The translations under genes were made by a program, and so were the position numbers. Source: Zeugodacus cucurbitae (taxonomy: Eukaryota > Arthropoda > Insecta > Diptera > Tephritidae). Taken from it: a DNA stretch of 64,000 nt. The stretch spans positions 48,291,501 through 48,355,500 of the forward strand of contig NC_071667.1 in NCBI RefSeq assembly GCF_028554725.1, given 5' to 3'. Positions 26,263-38,890 of the stretch are shown piece after piece; the stretch's first letter is position 1, and the number at the start of each line of letters is the position of its first letter. A model generated the notes under the pieces. It had not been told where the DNA came from and made no database searches. It worked only from the letters and a program-made list of their open reading frames with translations.

Positions 26263-29200
26263 TAGGTTACTGTTACTTGCTATATAAATGTTATACAGTG
26301 TTGTTGTATTATTTTCTGCAATAAAAAATATTTTTTTTATAAACGAAGGAACGGTCTTAAGAAATTCGCCGCGCTCTTCGAGGTGTTAATTAGCTTGCAT
26401 GCGAAAGGCGTTTTTATTTACTGTTAGTGAATTCATAATTTATGCACAACAACAATGAATGAGAAAAGTTCAGCTTTTTATTGACGTAAAGTAACAATCT
26501 GCAATTAGTCAGTGTAATAAAGTGAACAAATCTGATTCTTGTACCCCTTTCTTATACCATTTGCATAATGTCTGCAGAATGCTTTTTATCACCACATCAA
26601 TTTCCCCTTGTAAAAGTTTTGCCTTTTGAAGTGTTTGTTGTTTTTCACACAGGCTCGTATTTGTGTAACGGTAATTTGAAAGTGAGTGAATTCGAAACAA
26701 TAAGTGAAAAGCTGATATAGTAAAAAGTTTTGAAATAAAAATTTATAAATTCTTAAATAAAATAAATATTTAAATTTATTTAAAATAAATGTCCTAATTA
26801 TTAAAGTGCAAATTTTATATAAAACAGTTTATATGTGTCAAGAATATTGTTTTTTTTTTTTGTATTTAAATTGTCGGTGAAATCGAAATTTGACAAGTGA
26901 GTTCCAAATACTCGTACATATATAAATCAGTAACGTTAAAGGTTTTCTAAAACACAGCTGACATTTAGCAGCAAAAGTCGAAGCAAACCAATCAAGTCAA
27001 CCTTTAGAGAATTCTTTACTACATTAAAGATTGTGAATTAAAAAATTTGATTTTTTAAATTTAAATATTTATTTGCTAAGTTGTACAATAATTACAAATA
27101 CTAAATTCAGCGAATTGTTTTTGATTAAGAAATATTTTAAATTTATAAATTGTGTGGACAAATAATTATTTATCAGGAAATTCTACTTGTACCTAATTGT
27201 AAAATGATTGGAGCTGAGTGGTATATGATCTATAGGATTGGTGAAAAGAATGCCTATATAACATAACAAAAGGTATAACGTAAGCTGTGTCTTTCAACGT
27301 GGAATTTAAGAAAATGGAGCAATTAAAAAAAGAAAAATGAAACCAAAAAGAGGAAGTAATGATTACTCATCATTTGTGGTGTGAAATTTGGATAAACATA
27401 CATTAAATTCTATTGTGCAAAATATTAAGACATTAAAAAATGTGTGACGCATTTATTTTCTTATTTCGAATGAGATCCGATAATGAGTCTAAAATAAGTA
27501 ATTTTGACAGAGCTAAGTAAATTTCAAATCAAACATTGTTATTAAAATCTACAAAATGGCAAAATATGTGTTTGTACCTAAGCTTTAAAATTCCAAATAA
27601 ACTGAGCAAATCGAATGTGGTAAATGAAAAAAACAAAATGTTTTCAAAATCTTCAAAATCTTTGAACAACCTAATATTATACACCGAATATTTAAATAAA
27701 GACTTACTTATTAATCTTATTGAAAAAATTTTTAAAAATAATTAAGTGAATAAATATAAAAAAATAAGTTTCTTGAAATTAAAGGCGATTTATAACATAT
27801 CGTCCCCGACTTTTTTCCTGTGGGTTTAAATTTTTTTTCTCCATTGGGTCCATAAAAGAATGCCAAAAAGAAATTACAAACAAAATTTAGCGTTGCCACG
27901 CCTTTTATTATGGGCGCTACAGAAGGTTGCTTGTGAGTAACATTGGGGCAAGATAGTATACAAAAGTCATAAAGCGGAGATTTTGAATTCATGAAAAAAT
28001 GCTATAATAAATTTCGAACAAAAATGTATACTCATTTTTTTCATTAAATTAAATTATTATAATAATTGTATCGATTCTAACAAACCTTTGCAAATTTCCG
28101 TTGACAAATTATCAACGGCGTTAATGCATTATGTTAAAAAAAAACTATAAGAATAACGCTAAAGAATGTTGTTAAATGTTTTGATTTTCATTCTTAATAT
28201 ATTAACCTATAAGTAGTCACTTACATCAACTTAAAACATTGAACACAGCTTTTGCTTTAAATCATCAAACTGGTGAAATTGCTCACAGGCAACGTCGGCG
28301 TCGAAAGGGTTAATACGCCTATTATTCGATATTAACACCTATTTTTGATATCGCCCGAGACTTGAATGTGGCTACACAGATATGTGTGTATGTTCAGAAG
28401 TAGAAATTCGCTCATTTAGAAAACAGCGTTTGCCCTGAAAAAGGGACGCTACCCCTATTCATGGCAAACATTATACCGTATTAGCGCCAACCATTGTGCA
28501 CTGAATGAAAAGATCGAAGTATTACAAATATATTCAAGTGAATACAGATTGTATCCCTCCGATTTTTTTTTCATCCATACCTCACAAGCTGCTTGACTTA
28601 AAGCATTGTATCTAACTAAAAGTCTACATCCATGAGCATTATTTTTCATATTGCCTAAGAATAAAAAAAAGTGTAAAACCACAATAATTGCCAACAACAA
28701 CTTTCGCCAGACGTTTTTGCTATTATAGCAACATTCTTAAAGAAAACTACAAAAATAAATAATCAAAGATTTATGAAAATGGAAGTGTTTATTTCCAACA
28801 GCTCAATTAAAAAACAATTCATAATAAACAGGAAATCTGAAAAGCTGATAATCTTAGTGATTTTGGAAAATATTTAAATGAAAACTTTGCAAACTCATAA
28901 CGGCTGCACGCTTTCCAAATAAACGAAATATTTGTGTTACATTATTTGAGAAGATTTTCTAAAAGTTTACATTTGCACAAACGTCTTCAAATTTATTTTG
29001 TAAATAAGTATCAAATATATGTGCGTTTGTGTGGACTGTAATCCCTGCTGGGTACATTAGGGTCAAGCTCCGAAAATAAATAAAACAAATTTCGAAACTA
29101 TTTTTCGCAATTATTTCGAAAATTGTAATAAAATATTCGATTTTTAAATTCATTATAATTTCATTTCTAAAAGTAAAGATTATCTGTTTGATGAGACTGA

Positions 29201-32200
29201 GCATTATAATGCTTTAGTACATTTTATTTTACATATATGAAAATATTACATACATTTTGAGTTCTTCATTTTTCTACCCACTTATCTCAAGCAGTTTGCA
29301 TACTAACTCGGCATGTCTTAGTGTGTATAATTATCAACCTCTGTGGGAGCTTTATTCTCTTGACCGGAAGCCAGCTACTTACTAGTATTATCAAGAATAC
29401 TTGAATGTCTGTTAATGTATTTGGTTGTTTGTGCTGTTTATTTGTTGACTGTTCTTTTGTATGGCAATAAGAAATTCATAAATTCACTTCATATCACATT
29501 GATAACTCAAACAATGACCAACTTATTTTTTCTTTTCGTGCATTTATTGCATATTATCCATGCGCTTATCCGCATCAAAAGAGATATTTTAATATTTTGA
29601 TTTGGCGGTGACATTTAGGGCATCAAGTATGTATTTAATATTCTTTAAAATTAAACTAAGTAAGTGTGAAGTTTTTCAAGAATATACTCCAAATAATATT
29701 TCATACATTTATAATATCTAACTAAAACATATTTACTTCATAACCCAATATATGTATTTCCATAGTAAGCAGATCAACAGTAAATGGGGATATAGATACC
29801 ACACATTAATTGTATCCAAAGTATTCTGTGATTTACGTCACCACGAAAACAGCTTCATTTATTTGTTATATTTTATATATTATTTAATAGTCGTGTTTCG
29901 TTAACACCATGGGATTTATACGTCTTCAGATTTGAAGAACAGCTGTTTAGATAAGATATGTCTGAAGTGGCTTATCACTAAAAGCTGGGTAATATTTTAG
30001 GATGAATAAACACATTTCACATTCACATTTTGTCATTTAAATACCATCATAGAGATATGAGAAATTAGTATGATTTTTAGCAATGTTGTCATCTTTTGTA
30101 ATTAAACTATATAAGCGGAAAATCAAATTTTTTTTTTGGTTTTTCATACAATTTTATTGTATCTATTGTTTTATTCTATTTTATTATTATCTATTATAAA
30201 TGATATTGAACAAAGTTAATAATTTTCATTTAACGAATCATCGAGTATCAATAGTGAATAGCACTCTATTTGGGGCTGTAATAATCATTGTAAAAACTTT
30301 GACACATTTATTTATCTCTGCACAATGTGAGATATTTCAAACGAGTTAAATCTAATCTTTTTTATTTGTCACAATATCATTCCCAAAGCAACTCTAGCAA
30401 CTGAATGAAAACATGTTTTGAAGAATTTATTATTATTTACAGCAGCATTCTCACGTCAATTAATTTCCTGTCGTAAATAAAACATTTTTTTACTCTAATG
30501 ACATTTGCTTCTGGTTGTAGATGTCCACTTCCAACAAATCACACGATATGTAATTGCTCAAAGTTTATTGCCAGCGATTTATGTTTACAGATTGCTTGCC
30601 CACTACCACAAACCATACCACCGTGGTTAGCCATTTTCGTGATTGCTTTTTAGCAAGCTTTTGCTGAGTCCGCGCAGTCAACGTCTTCTCATTTCTATTT
30701 TCTTCCATTTTAATCACGGGTCAAAATGACTCGCTTATATATTTATATGACATCGCTGAGTGACACCCGTAACATTTGCGTGGTTTATATGTGTGAGTGA
30801 AGAGTAAATTTCTTTTTTGTATTTTTCGTTTTTTAGTTGCTTCTTTTTATGCTTCATGAATTCCAGTTAATCTATTTGCGCACACGTTCGGCGGATTTTT
30901 TGAGGTCTCTTTAATTTGACAGGGGTTAACATTGAAGCTTTCTTTTTTTTATAGAATTTTTTGTTTCGAATTGATTTAATATATCAACACAAATTTTGTG
31001 TATGTAATTTCGGAATTTTTAGCTCGAAACTATGAATTGTTACATTTCAAAAACACCAAACGGACGATATTGCGTCGTGCTTAAATACTTCAGTATGCAA
31101 ATATAAACGAAATAAATTATGGAACAATGGTCTACAATACTCAATTGAGCTTGATTACATGTTTCACTTCTCTACTAAAGACATGTCGACATTCACTTGT
31201 GTAATGCTTATATACCTCGTATTATGTACGTTCATATGAATAAGTATGAGTATTTTATTGAAGTAATTCACAGACGTCTGAAGTGCATAGAATTGGTTTG
31301 ATAACCACATAAAAGTGTTTTGTGCCAGTGTTCTTTGCCATTTATGGTGATTTGAAAGAGAATTTCGGAAATATTATTTAATATTTTCAAATTACAATCA
31401 CCGATGGGGTTCTCCGTCCTTCTAGTATATAATTTTTAAACTCAAATCAATTTAAGTTTTATAAGGAATACTAAACAAAATTTAATGCTATATTTAACAG
31501 AAAAGACCCTAAGAGCGCCATAAAATGCATTAATCTCAATCAGTTCTATATTCCTTAGTAACTAAGAGAAATTGATATTTTTCTAGAGTAAAATTGAATT
31601 ATTGTTCTTTATGTTGTTAACGTATTCGCATAGTGGATTACATGACGTAATAGCGGATGTTATACAGACATTATTGTCATTGAGTGACATCCAAGTGAGC
31701 TTGCAAATGAAGTTAATTGCCATATTAATAAAAGGTTAGCTGCCACCATCGGTGCTATTACATATAATGCTAATAATTACGACATTAAAGTACACACGAG
31801 TATGCTTGGTTTGTCAGCTTACCATGATATCCATCAACGTTTTGTATATGTGCCCCCTAATGCATTGGGCTGTTGACCTTAAAACTGGTAGGAAAGTTTT
31901 TGAACACAACAGCGATAATTCCTGTTACTTTAAAAATATTTATATTTTATGTTAACGACAATTCTTCCTATAATTTCCGATTTCTAACTACTATACTGCG
32001 ATGACTTAAACATATCCGTCATTATATTTGCTTGTGTAAAATGATGTGTCACTTTATCCACACCAATTTCTTCTAAACCACTTTGATCACATAGAGATGA
32101 CACTACTTAAATATTTCATTTTCAATGCCACTCAGTTTGTGACTACCTTCTAGTGGATTGGTTTTGTCAAGGGTGAGTTACACAATAATAATTGACAGCA

Positions 32201-33944
32201 GTCCTTATTGCACTTAATGATATTTGCTCCATCGCATATGAGTATGCTTAATGCCTTGTGGACAATCAGACACTCATACTTCGGACACCGCAAAAGAGCA
32301 TGATCGCAATGAGTCATCAATAAACAGTATTAACGCTCGCTGTAAAATTTCGCAATATGAACCTTATACCGACTTTAATCCTGTCATCCATACATACACA
32401 AATTATCATATGATATTTTTTTGAGAACAAAATGTAATCAATTTTTGGCAAATGGAGACTAAACGATAAATGTTGCGTTGTAGGTTATACTTTTGTAATA
32501 TTAGTTGACTACTTATATTAAGGTTTACAACTTGTGGAGCTAAGTCGGTTACAATTTAACGACTTATTATTAGTCAAAAAGTTTAAATTGAGTTGTCATC
32601 GTCTTACAACTTTCTTGTCTATTACTGTTTACATCCTTGTCAACAACAACAAAATCAACAACACATTACAGCAGATGTGATAAAGAATTCTCCGGTGGTT
32701 GAAGAAAAATACTGGATAACAATTAACAGCACTTAAATGAAAGTTAAGTTGTCTCAATTTAAACTTAACCCAGTCGAGCTATATGTCGTATTAGATATCC
32801 TTATCTCGAAGCACCTACAAATTAGTAAAAGAAAAATCAGCTGAAACATGAGAGCAAAGTATCGCTAATAATTTGCCTTCAATGTCTTTTTCCGTTTGGC
32901 ATTCTTGGTTTTCTCGGAAGGAACTCCGACAATTTTAAGAACCTTCTCAGTTTAAAATCTACACGTCTTTACCAAAAAGGTGGTACATAAGTATAAAATA
33001 ATTGTAATTATGTCAGGCTAGCATTACAAAGCTAAAATCCATTAATGTGCAAGTGCCTCGGGTATTCAATAGAATGCAATGAATGTGAAAACAAATATTA
33101 TTTCATGGTCATACTTACATATTTATACACAAAGGAAAATATGTTTGAAATGAGCATATATATGTATGTATTTCCGCTCATGAGCTCTCGAATCCCACAT
33201 TCTCTATGACTGGCACTGCTAAGTAAAAAGCGTAAACAATGCAGTCGCTCAAGACTTCTGAAAGCAATCAGTGGCTAATGAACAAAACAAATGTTTACCA
33301 ATATCAATCGATGAGAGAATTGAACCAGAGTGGGGAGTGTAGTGGAGAGTGAGATAAGTTGGATGTGGACGGCATAGTGCATGGAAAATTAAAGAGTTGT
33401 CAACTTGAACTTGAAGCTCATATCTAAACAATGACGCGACAAAATTCTATTGAACAGCAGCCAATTATTATAGCAATCATAAATGATAAGCACTTATCGA
33501 GGAAAAAATGGATACTCCCGAGTTATTTGTAAAAATAACATACCAACAGTAGATGCTTGGAAGAGTCCCACATAGCTCCAGATATGGTATGCCATCATAT
33601 TAAGCGCAAAATGATAATAAAATGTTAATCCTGAGTCTTTTCCAATGGGGTAGTAATAGGGGATGTGGTGTCGCTTAATAAAAGTGTCTCAACTTAGCTT
33701 ACGGCAATAGGGATTTTTGTTTCTTCAACTTCAACTGGCTGTTTTTCTCTTATGTGTTAAGTTTATGCACGCGTATGCAACACATAACAGGCAACACAAC
33801 ACACAACAGAACTTTCAAAAATCAAAAAAAGGGAATTTATGCAATGTTGCAAATTGCAATGGAAATGTACAAAAGAGGAACAAGCTGTCTGCATGGTGAG
33901 CGTGTAAAAAGTGTCGAAAGGAATTTCCACGCACAAACTCATTT

Positions 33945-33976
33945 ATGGGACCAACATAAAATGGGACCAACATAAA
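33945..33976. repeat. Perfect 16-bp tandem duplication
   Basis: The unit ATGGGACCAACATAAA occurs twice head to tail without a mismatch, which suggests a recent slippage event. Confidence 0.9.
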
Positions 33977-34151
33977 ATGGCCAAATAAGCGCGCCGTGAA
34001 GTAAACAATACACCGGAAGGCAAAAAATAACTAACTAGTGTATGACAATTGGTGTACATGGAAACCTTAGCTAATGCCATACGCCTAAACCTGTGGAGGA
34101 TGGTCTTTATACATTTTTGTCTAACTAGGCCTAGTTTGTGGTAGATTTAAT

Positions 34152-34170
34152 TATCCAGCTTCGCTGGATA
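34152..34170. repeat. Perfect 8-bp hairpin
   Basis: TATCCAGC and GCTGGATA flank a TTC loop. It could be a short stem-loop in RNA or DNA, but no transcript or terminator context is visible. Confidence 0.7.
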
Positions 34171-35789
34171 GTTAGAAAGCTGGAAGTAATTTCATTTCCC
34201 TTATGAAGGGGATAATAAATATTAACTATTTTTTCCGAAATATTCATGATATAATATATGGATCTTTTAAGTCGGTATATAAACATTAAAAATCATATTA
34301 AAATTTCACCCACGTTTTTATCTTTCATTTGTTTTATTAATTTCCCTAATTATAAATTTTTAAATTGAGCTACCAATGTAACGTTACCCATTACCATTCT
34401 GAGCATTTTGAGCGGCAAAGCAACGATAGAGGTCGTTTGTTTTTCGGATATCTCGCTTACCACGAGTTATTCGATTTCGATTTTTACATATCCACATAAG
34501 TATAGTTTGAAAGGCATAAAACACAGCAGGAAACTATTCGCTAATTGTTTGCAATAACCGAGTATACATAGTTAAATAATTTACTGATTAACTAATGTCC
34601 TAAACACAATCTTGTAATGTTCATTCCCTATTACGCTTTATTATTTCTAAATAACAAAATAATAAAGCGCAACTATTACGAGTAGAAAACAAATAAGTCC
34701 CTGGTGGTAGGTGTACAAATGTGATGATTGGCACTCATGATTCAATTATAAAAGGTTTGATAAGTAAGCAGCTTTCTCACTCTTTTTTGACAACCCTTCA
34801 GCGTTAGCAAAACAATAATGTTTTTTTTTCGAAATATCTTCAAAAAATTGTTCAAAATCTTTTATTTAGTAGCAGATATTTACCAATACAAGGGGTAGGC
34901 AATACTGTTTCATTTTTATCTGTTGTTTTCGAATTTTTTTTATTGACATTTGATTTTTACATTGCGCAAACGGAAAAATTGTTTGATAAAATGAGATATA
35001 TCGAGACACTCATCTATTTATTTGACTTAATGAATTTAAAACATGTACGATTGCACGATTGCAGAAAAACTAATCTATAGTCCAAAGAAATTAAAGTCGA
35101 TGGTACAGGATGGACTGTGACAAAGACCAATGTGACAGCGAGTAAATTTCAAATAGGCAGAAAACTGATGAATGCAATTATAAGAAAGTAAAAAAGGCAT
35201 ATTATAGCAAGAACGTGTTTGAAAATAGTGTTTGTAGGAGATAACTAATATAGTTAAATAGGCCCAAGTCAACCTTAATGTTTGCTATTTAACTATTAAC
35301 ATTCCAATCGCGCTTCTTTGTTTTCACAATTGTTTATTTCACAGAAGGCAATTGGGACTATATCCTCAACTCTGGCACTTTTTGTAACCCTCTCGATGAA
35401 AGAATCTTCCTAGCGCTTCAATTGAAGCGAAATCATAATGTGTAGGTCAACTTCTGCCAGACTAATCTGTTCGTAGGTGTCTGGTGATTTATTATGAAGT
35501 TCTAATACTAATTTCCGAAAATAAAATTAAATGTTTGTTTCATGGAGAACAATTTTAAATTTTATATTATCTATAACTTAATATTAAATAGATATTAACT
35601 CTCTGGATTGGACGTGACTTACCTATACAAAAAATAAAAATTCAAACCATTATTAGTAGAAAATCGGACATATTTTCATGCCACTTATTAATTTTGGATC
35701 TAGAATAGTAGTATATTTTACACTACTTAAAATATATTTTTAACTACGTTCACCAAAAAAGCGAATATTTTTTTCCCGTCTTTCTTTCC

Positions 35790-37293
35790 TTCGCAAAATG
35801 TCAGCTATACCCAAACTTTTTGAAGCTATTGTCACTGACCAAATAACTTTCTTAATCTCTCCTTTAATTTCATTCTCTCAGCATGGATTTTGTAAAGGGA
35901 AATCTACAGTAACAAACTTGCTTGAATTTGTAAACCATGTGTCAATGGGTTTTAGGGATAATAAGAATACTGATGTTATATATACAGACTTTAGTAAAGC
36001 ATTCGATAGAGTAAACCACTCAATTCTTTTGCAAAAACTGAATCTTCTTGGTTTTCAACCAAGACTTCTTGAATGGGTATCCTCATATCTTACTAACAGA
36101 AAACAACAAGTTTTATTTAATAATACATTATCCGATTCAATTAGTGTCACTTCAGGGGTTCCACAGGGTAGCCATCTCGGCCCGATTCTGTTCTTGTTGT
36201 TCATCAATGATATACCTTCAGTAATTAAGTTTTCAGAAATTTTATTATATGCGGATGATGTAAAACTTTTTAAATCATATACTTCTCATAACGAAAGGAC
36301 TGAGTTGCAATCGGATTTAAATAATTTAGTTACTTGGTGTCACAAAAATGATATGCCACTGAATCTTAAAAAATGTAAAACGATGTGCTTTTCCCGTAGA
36401 ACTGTTGATCTTTCACCCTATGTAATAAATAACTTCAGTTTAGAGCAAGTTTTTAGCTTTGTTGATTTAGGTGTTAATATGGACCCTAAACTAAATTTTA
36501 ATTCTCATGTAAATTCAATTGTCTTAAAAACTAAAGGTGCTCTTAGCTTTGTTAAACGTTGGTCTAAAGAATTTAGTGATCCGTATATTACTAAAATTCT
36601 TTTTACAACATTGGTAAGGCCTATATTGGAGTATGGTTCTGTAGTATGGAATCCTAGCTATCAATCCCATTCTGATAAGCTTGAGTCCGTTCAAAAACAA
36701 TTTTTACTTTTTGCTTTAGGCCACTTACATTGGGATTCAAGATTGAATCTTCCCCCGTATACTAGTCGTTTAAAACTTATAAATCTTCCCACACTCACTA
36801 GTCGCAGAGAAATGCTAGGTATAATTTTTCTAGTAAAACTTCTGAATGGTTTAGTTTGTAGTTCATTCCTTTTGTCTGATATTAAGTTTAATGTCCCATT
36901 GCGTTCATCCAGGCAGTTTAGACCATTATTTTTAAAATCTTCTAGAACAAATTTTGAGTTAAATGAACCATTCTGCCGAATATGTCATGATTTTAATTCG
37001 CATTTCAGCACATTTGATCCATCTGACTCAATATTTAGCATCAAAAAAACTATTTTGTCTTCTCTTAATAAATAATATTCAGAAATTTTTAACTTTTTGT
37101 TTTTATATATTTTTAAATCTCAGCTGTTGAAATGTTTCTTTCTGTAGCTGAGCAGTTTGAGAACCGGACGCTTAAAAATCTCTTGCCTTTCTAGACTCGG
37201 CAAATTCCGCTCGTATGCGGACTGCGCCCCACGCGTCGGTTGGGCGGGAGGAGGGTAATCGTTTGGGTTAATAATAATAAAAATACAACCTTT
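35790..37293 (+). mobile_element. 5'-truncated non-LTR retrotransposon inserted in the P-like element
   Basis: The insertion starts within the reverse transcriptase domain and ends in a (TAA)n-type run near 37280-37293, about 30 bases before the right inverted repeat of the host element. A GC-richer 3' UTR of about 200 bases lies between the stop and the TAA run. TAA-repeat 3' ends are typical of I-like LINEs, but the reverse transcriptase also resembles Jockey/CR1-group proteins, so the clade is left open. I could not identify a target-site duplication. Confidence 0.75.
35798..37075 (+). CDS. LINE reverse transcriptase, intact C-terminal 425 codons
   Basis: An uninterrupted frame begins at an ATG that corresponds to an internal point of the protein (MSAIPKLFEAIV is the region just after the usual YRPIS.. 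motif), so the true N-terminus, the endonuclease and any ORF1 are missing. Visible motifs are QHGFCKGKSTVTNL, YTDFSKAFDRVNH (first catalytic Asp), SGVPQGSHLGPILFLLFIND, LLYADDVKLF (YADD) and PLNLKKCKTMCFS. They are followed by a thumb-like FVDLGVNMD segment and a C-terminal region of about 180 residues ending SSLNK. The absence of stops or frameshifts over 1.3 kb indicates a recent insertion. It is the best preserved retrotransposon frame in the window but cannot be autonomous. Confidence 0.9.
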   Translation: MSAIPKLFEAIVTDQITFLISPLISFSQHGFCKGKSTVTNLLEFVNHVSMGFRDNKNTDVIYTDFSKAFDRVNHSILLQKLNLLGFQPRLLEWVSSYLTNRKQQVLFNNTLSDSISVTSGVPQGSHLGPILFLLFINDIPSVIKFSEILLYADDVKLFKSYTSHNERTELQSDLNNLVTWCHKNDMPLNLKKCKTMCFSRRTVDLSPYVINNFSLEQVFSFVDLGVNMDPKLNFNSHVNSIVLKTKGALSFVKRWSKEFSDPYITKILFTTLVRPILEYGSVVWNPSYQSHSDKLESVQKQFLLFALGHLHWDSRLNLPPYTSRLKLINLPTLTSRREMLGIIFLVKLLNGLVCSSFLLSDIKFNVPLRSSRQFRPLFLKSSRTNFELNEPFCRICHDFNSHFSTFDPSDSIFSIKKTILSSLNK

Positions 37294-37543
37294 TGTAACG
37301 CAGTGTCAAATCTAAGCTGTCACTACTTACCAAACCTTTTATAATTGAATCATGATTGGCACTTATTTTCAAATAAGTAAAAGAGTCATTCAATATTTTG
37401 CTTGTGTTTGTACTTTCATAAAACATAGTGTTCATTGACACATGACATTAATATTTTCCAATTTTTGAAATCAAATTTTGAAGGAAAATATTTTTTACCT
37501 CTTTCATGTATTTTGCTCGTATAATATGTTTATATATATATAC

Positions 37544-38165
37544 ATATCGCTCATTTACTTGAATAGTGTCATAACTCAAAAAACACGACTTTTTTTTTTA
37601 AATTTCATTCCGATGCGTAGAAAAATAAACCGTGAAATAAGAATGTGACGTTATTCAACTTCTTATGTTGGATTATTTTTTAACCACAACATCGACACAT
37701 CTCAGTTGTGCCAGAATTAGTTACACATTTTTTTACGAAATAACGACATATTTTGTGTTACAACACATATTGTGAAAAGGTGCATTTGGTTTCTTTTCGG
37801 AAAGAACGACTCATTTTGTATTACAACGATAATGGTGAGAAATTAATTAATTTTTTCATATTGCTTTTTTACGGCAAAAACGACACATTTGACTTATGAC
37901 GGCGAAATTGATTTATATTTTTCACAAATAACGACTTAATTCAAAGTGGGTTACATTTATGCTCAAGAAAAAGCATTGATACACTATATTTGGTCTAGTT
38001 AGGCTCAACATTGTATTTAATGTATTACAGGCTACTAGATTTGTCAATAAACTGATGCCATTTTTCTATATTTGCTAAATAAGAGAGAATTGAAAACTTT
38101 AAATCGCTCTCCTGAAAAATCGACTTTTTTGAGTTGTGACACTATTCAAGTAAATGTGCGATATA
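37544..38165. mobile_element. Inverted-repeat element with degenerate internal repeats
   Basis: Arms of about 45 bp are inverted relative to each other (37544-37590 and 38121-38165) and share CATTTACTTGAATAGTGTCA and AACTCAAAAAA. The interior from about 37680 to 37940 holds four or five decayed units that each begin ACGAC(A/T)CATTT or similar, spaced roughly 60-70 bases. No coding frame is seen. The structure is that of a MITE or foldback element; superfamily unknown. The right arm is directly abutted by a pogo-like terminus. Confidence 0.55.
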
Positions 38166-38367
38166 CAGTATAATCTCGAAAAGTAAATTCTCAGAAAGTA
38201 AATAATCGCGGATGCCATTTTTCTATATTTGCTAAATAAGAGAGAATTGAAAACTTTAAATCGCTCTCCTGAAAAATCGACTTTTTTGAGTTGTGACACT
38301 ATTCAAGTAAATGTGCGATATACAGTATAATATCGAAAATTAAATTCTCAGAAAGTAAATAATCGCG
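38054..38367. repeat. 157-bp tandem duplication
   Basis: 38054-38210 and 38211-38367 are near-identical; I note only two or three differences, such as ATCTCGAAAAG versus ATATCGAAAAT. Each unit holds about 112 bp of the inverted-repeat element's right end plus the first 45 bp of the adjoining pogo-like element. The duplication therefore happened after that element inserted and left a 45-bp orphan terminus at 38166-38210. Confidence 0.9.
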
Positions 38368-38888
38368 GAAAAATTAATCACCTTTAAGATTACACATGCA
38401 CCTCGAAAAAGTAAATTTTTTAATTTACTTTTCAGAGAGTGTGATAAAAAATTCGAAACGAAGCAAGCAGCGTTTTTTACGATGTTGCAAAAACACTTAC
38501 TCTCTTGTTTATCGCGTTTTTTTAGTAAATAAACTCTCCTACTTGATCCACTGGTTTAAAAATGAAAACGGTGCAAATCAGGTGTCAGACTTTTTGAATT
38601 GTCGTACAAAAATGGTCAGAAAATATATTGCAAAAGAAAAAAAACAAAAGAATATTCAAGATTTTTTCTCTTCATAGTAAATACATATGTATGTATGTAA
38701 ATGTAAATATGTTTTTCAAGTAAATCCATATGTTTTATTGAAGCAAATAAATGAATGAATTTTTTAAGTTTAAAAATGCATTTAATATTATAAAAACAGA
38801 TAATTTATGTATATATTTGGAAAAGTAAATTATTCGAAAAAGTAAATTACCCAAAATACCAATCGATTTACTTTTCGAGAGTATACTG
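38323..38888. mobile_element. Short pogo/Tigger-like transposon with TA target sites
   Basis: The left end CAGTATAATATCGAAAAT and the right end, inverted, CAGTATACTCTCGAAAAG match over about 23 bp; the orphan left copy at 38166 (CAGTATAATCTCGAAAAG) matches better. TA flanks both sides (38321-38322 and 38889-38890). Termini beginning CAGT and a TA duplication are typical of the pogo branch of Tc1/mariner. Internal copies of AAAAGTAAATT recur near both ends. The 566-bp length is far below an autonomous element, so this is an internally deleted derivative. Confidence 0.75.
38396..38677 (+). pseudogene. Remnant transposase tail within the pogo-like element
   Basis: A 93-codon frame lies inside the element. 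Its end (..KKQKNIQDFFSS) has the lysine-rich, D-F-F ending that many pogo/Tigger transposases show, and it stops about 210 bases before the right terminus. No HTH or DDE part is present. Identification relies on position and that short tail, so it remains tentative. Confidence 0.4.
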
Positions 38889-38890
38889 TA

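Larger units (their letters stand above)
26263..34726. other. AT-rich gene-poor region
   Basis: About 8.4 kb without a recognised gene. Frames of up to 86 codons (for example 27732-27992 -) have no motif. Two small structures, a tandem pair at 33945-33976 and a hairpin at 34152-34170, are listed separately. Confidence 0.45.
34736..37354. mobile_element. P-element-like DNA transposon remnant, split by a LINE
   Basis: Terminal inverted repeats of 31 bp sit at 34736-34766 and 37324-37354 with one mismatch; both begin CATGATTCAATTATAAAAGG reading inward. The 9 bases ATTGGCACT occur directly outside both ends (34727-34735 and 37355-37363), a target-site duplication. The Drosophila P element has 31-bp repeats beginning CATGAT and an 8-bp duplication, so start, length and target signature all resemble the P superfamily. 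After removing the LINE (about 35790-37293), about 1.1 kb of element remains and I see no transposase or THAP domain in it. It would be a non-autonomous member. Superfamily assignment rests on termini alone. Confidence 0.65.

Noticed and set aside
27732..27992. 86-residue minus-strand frame
   Set aside because: AT-driven composition, no motif, and no upstream signal.
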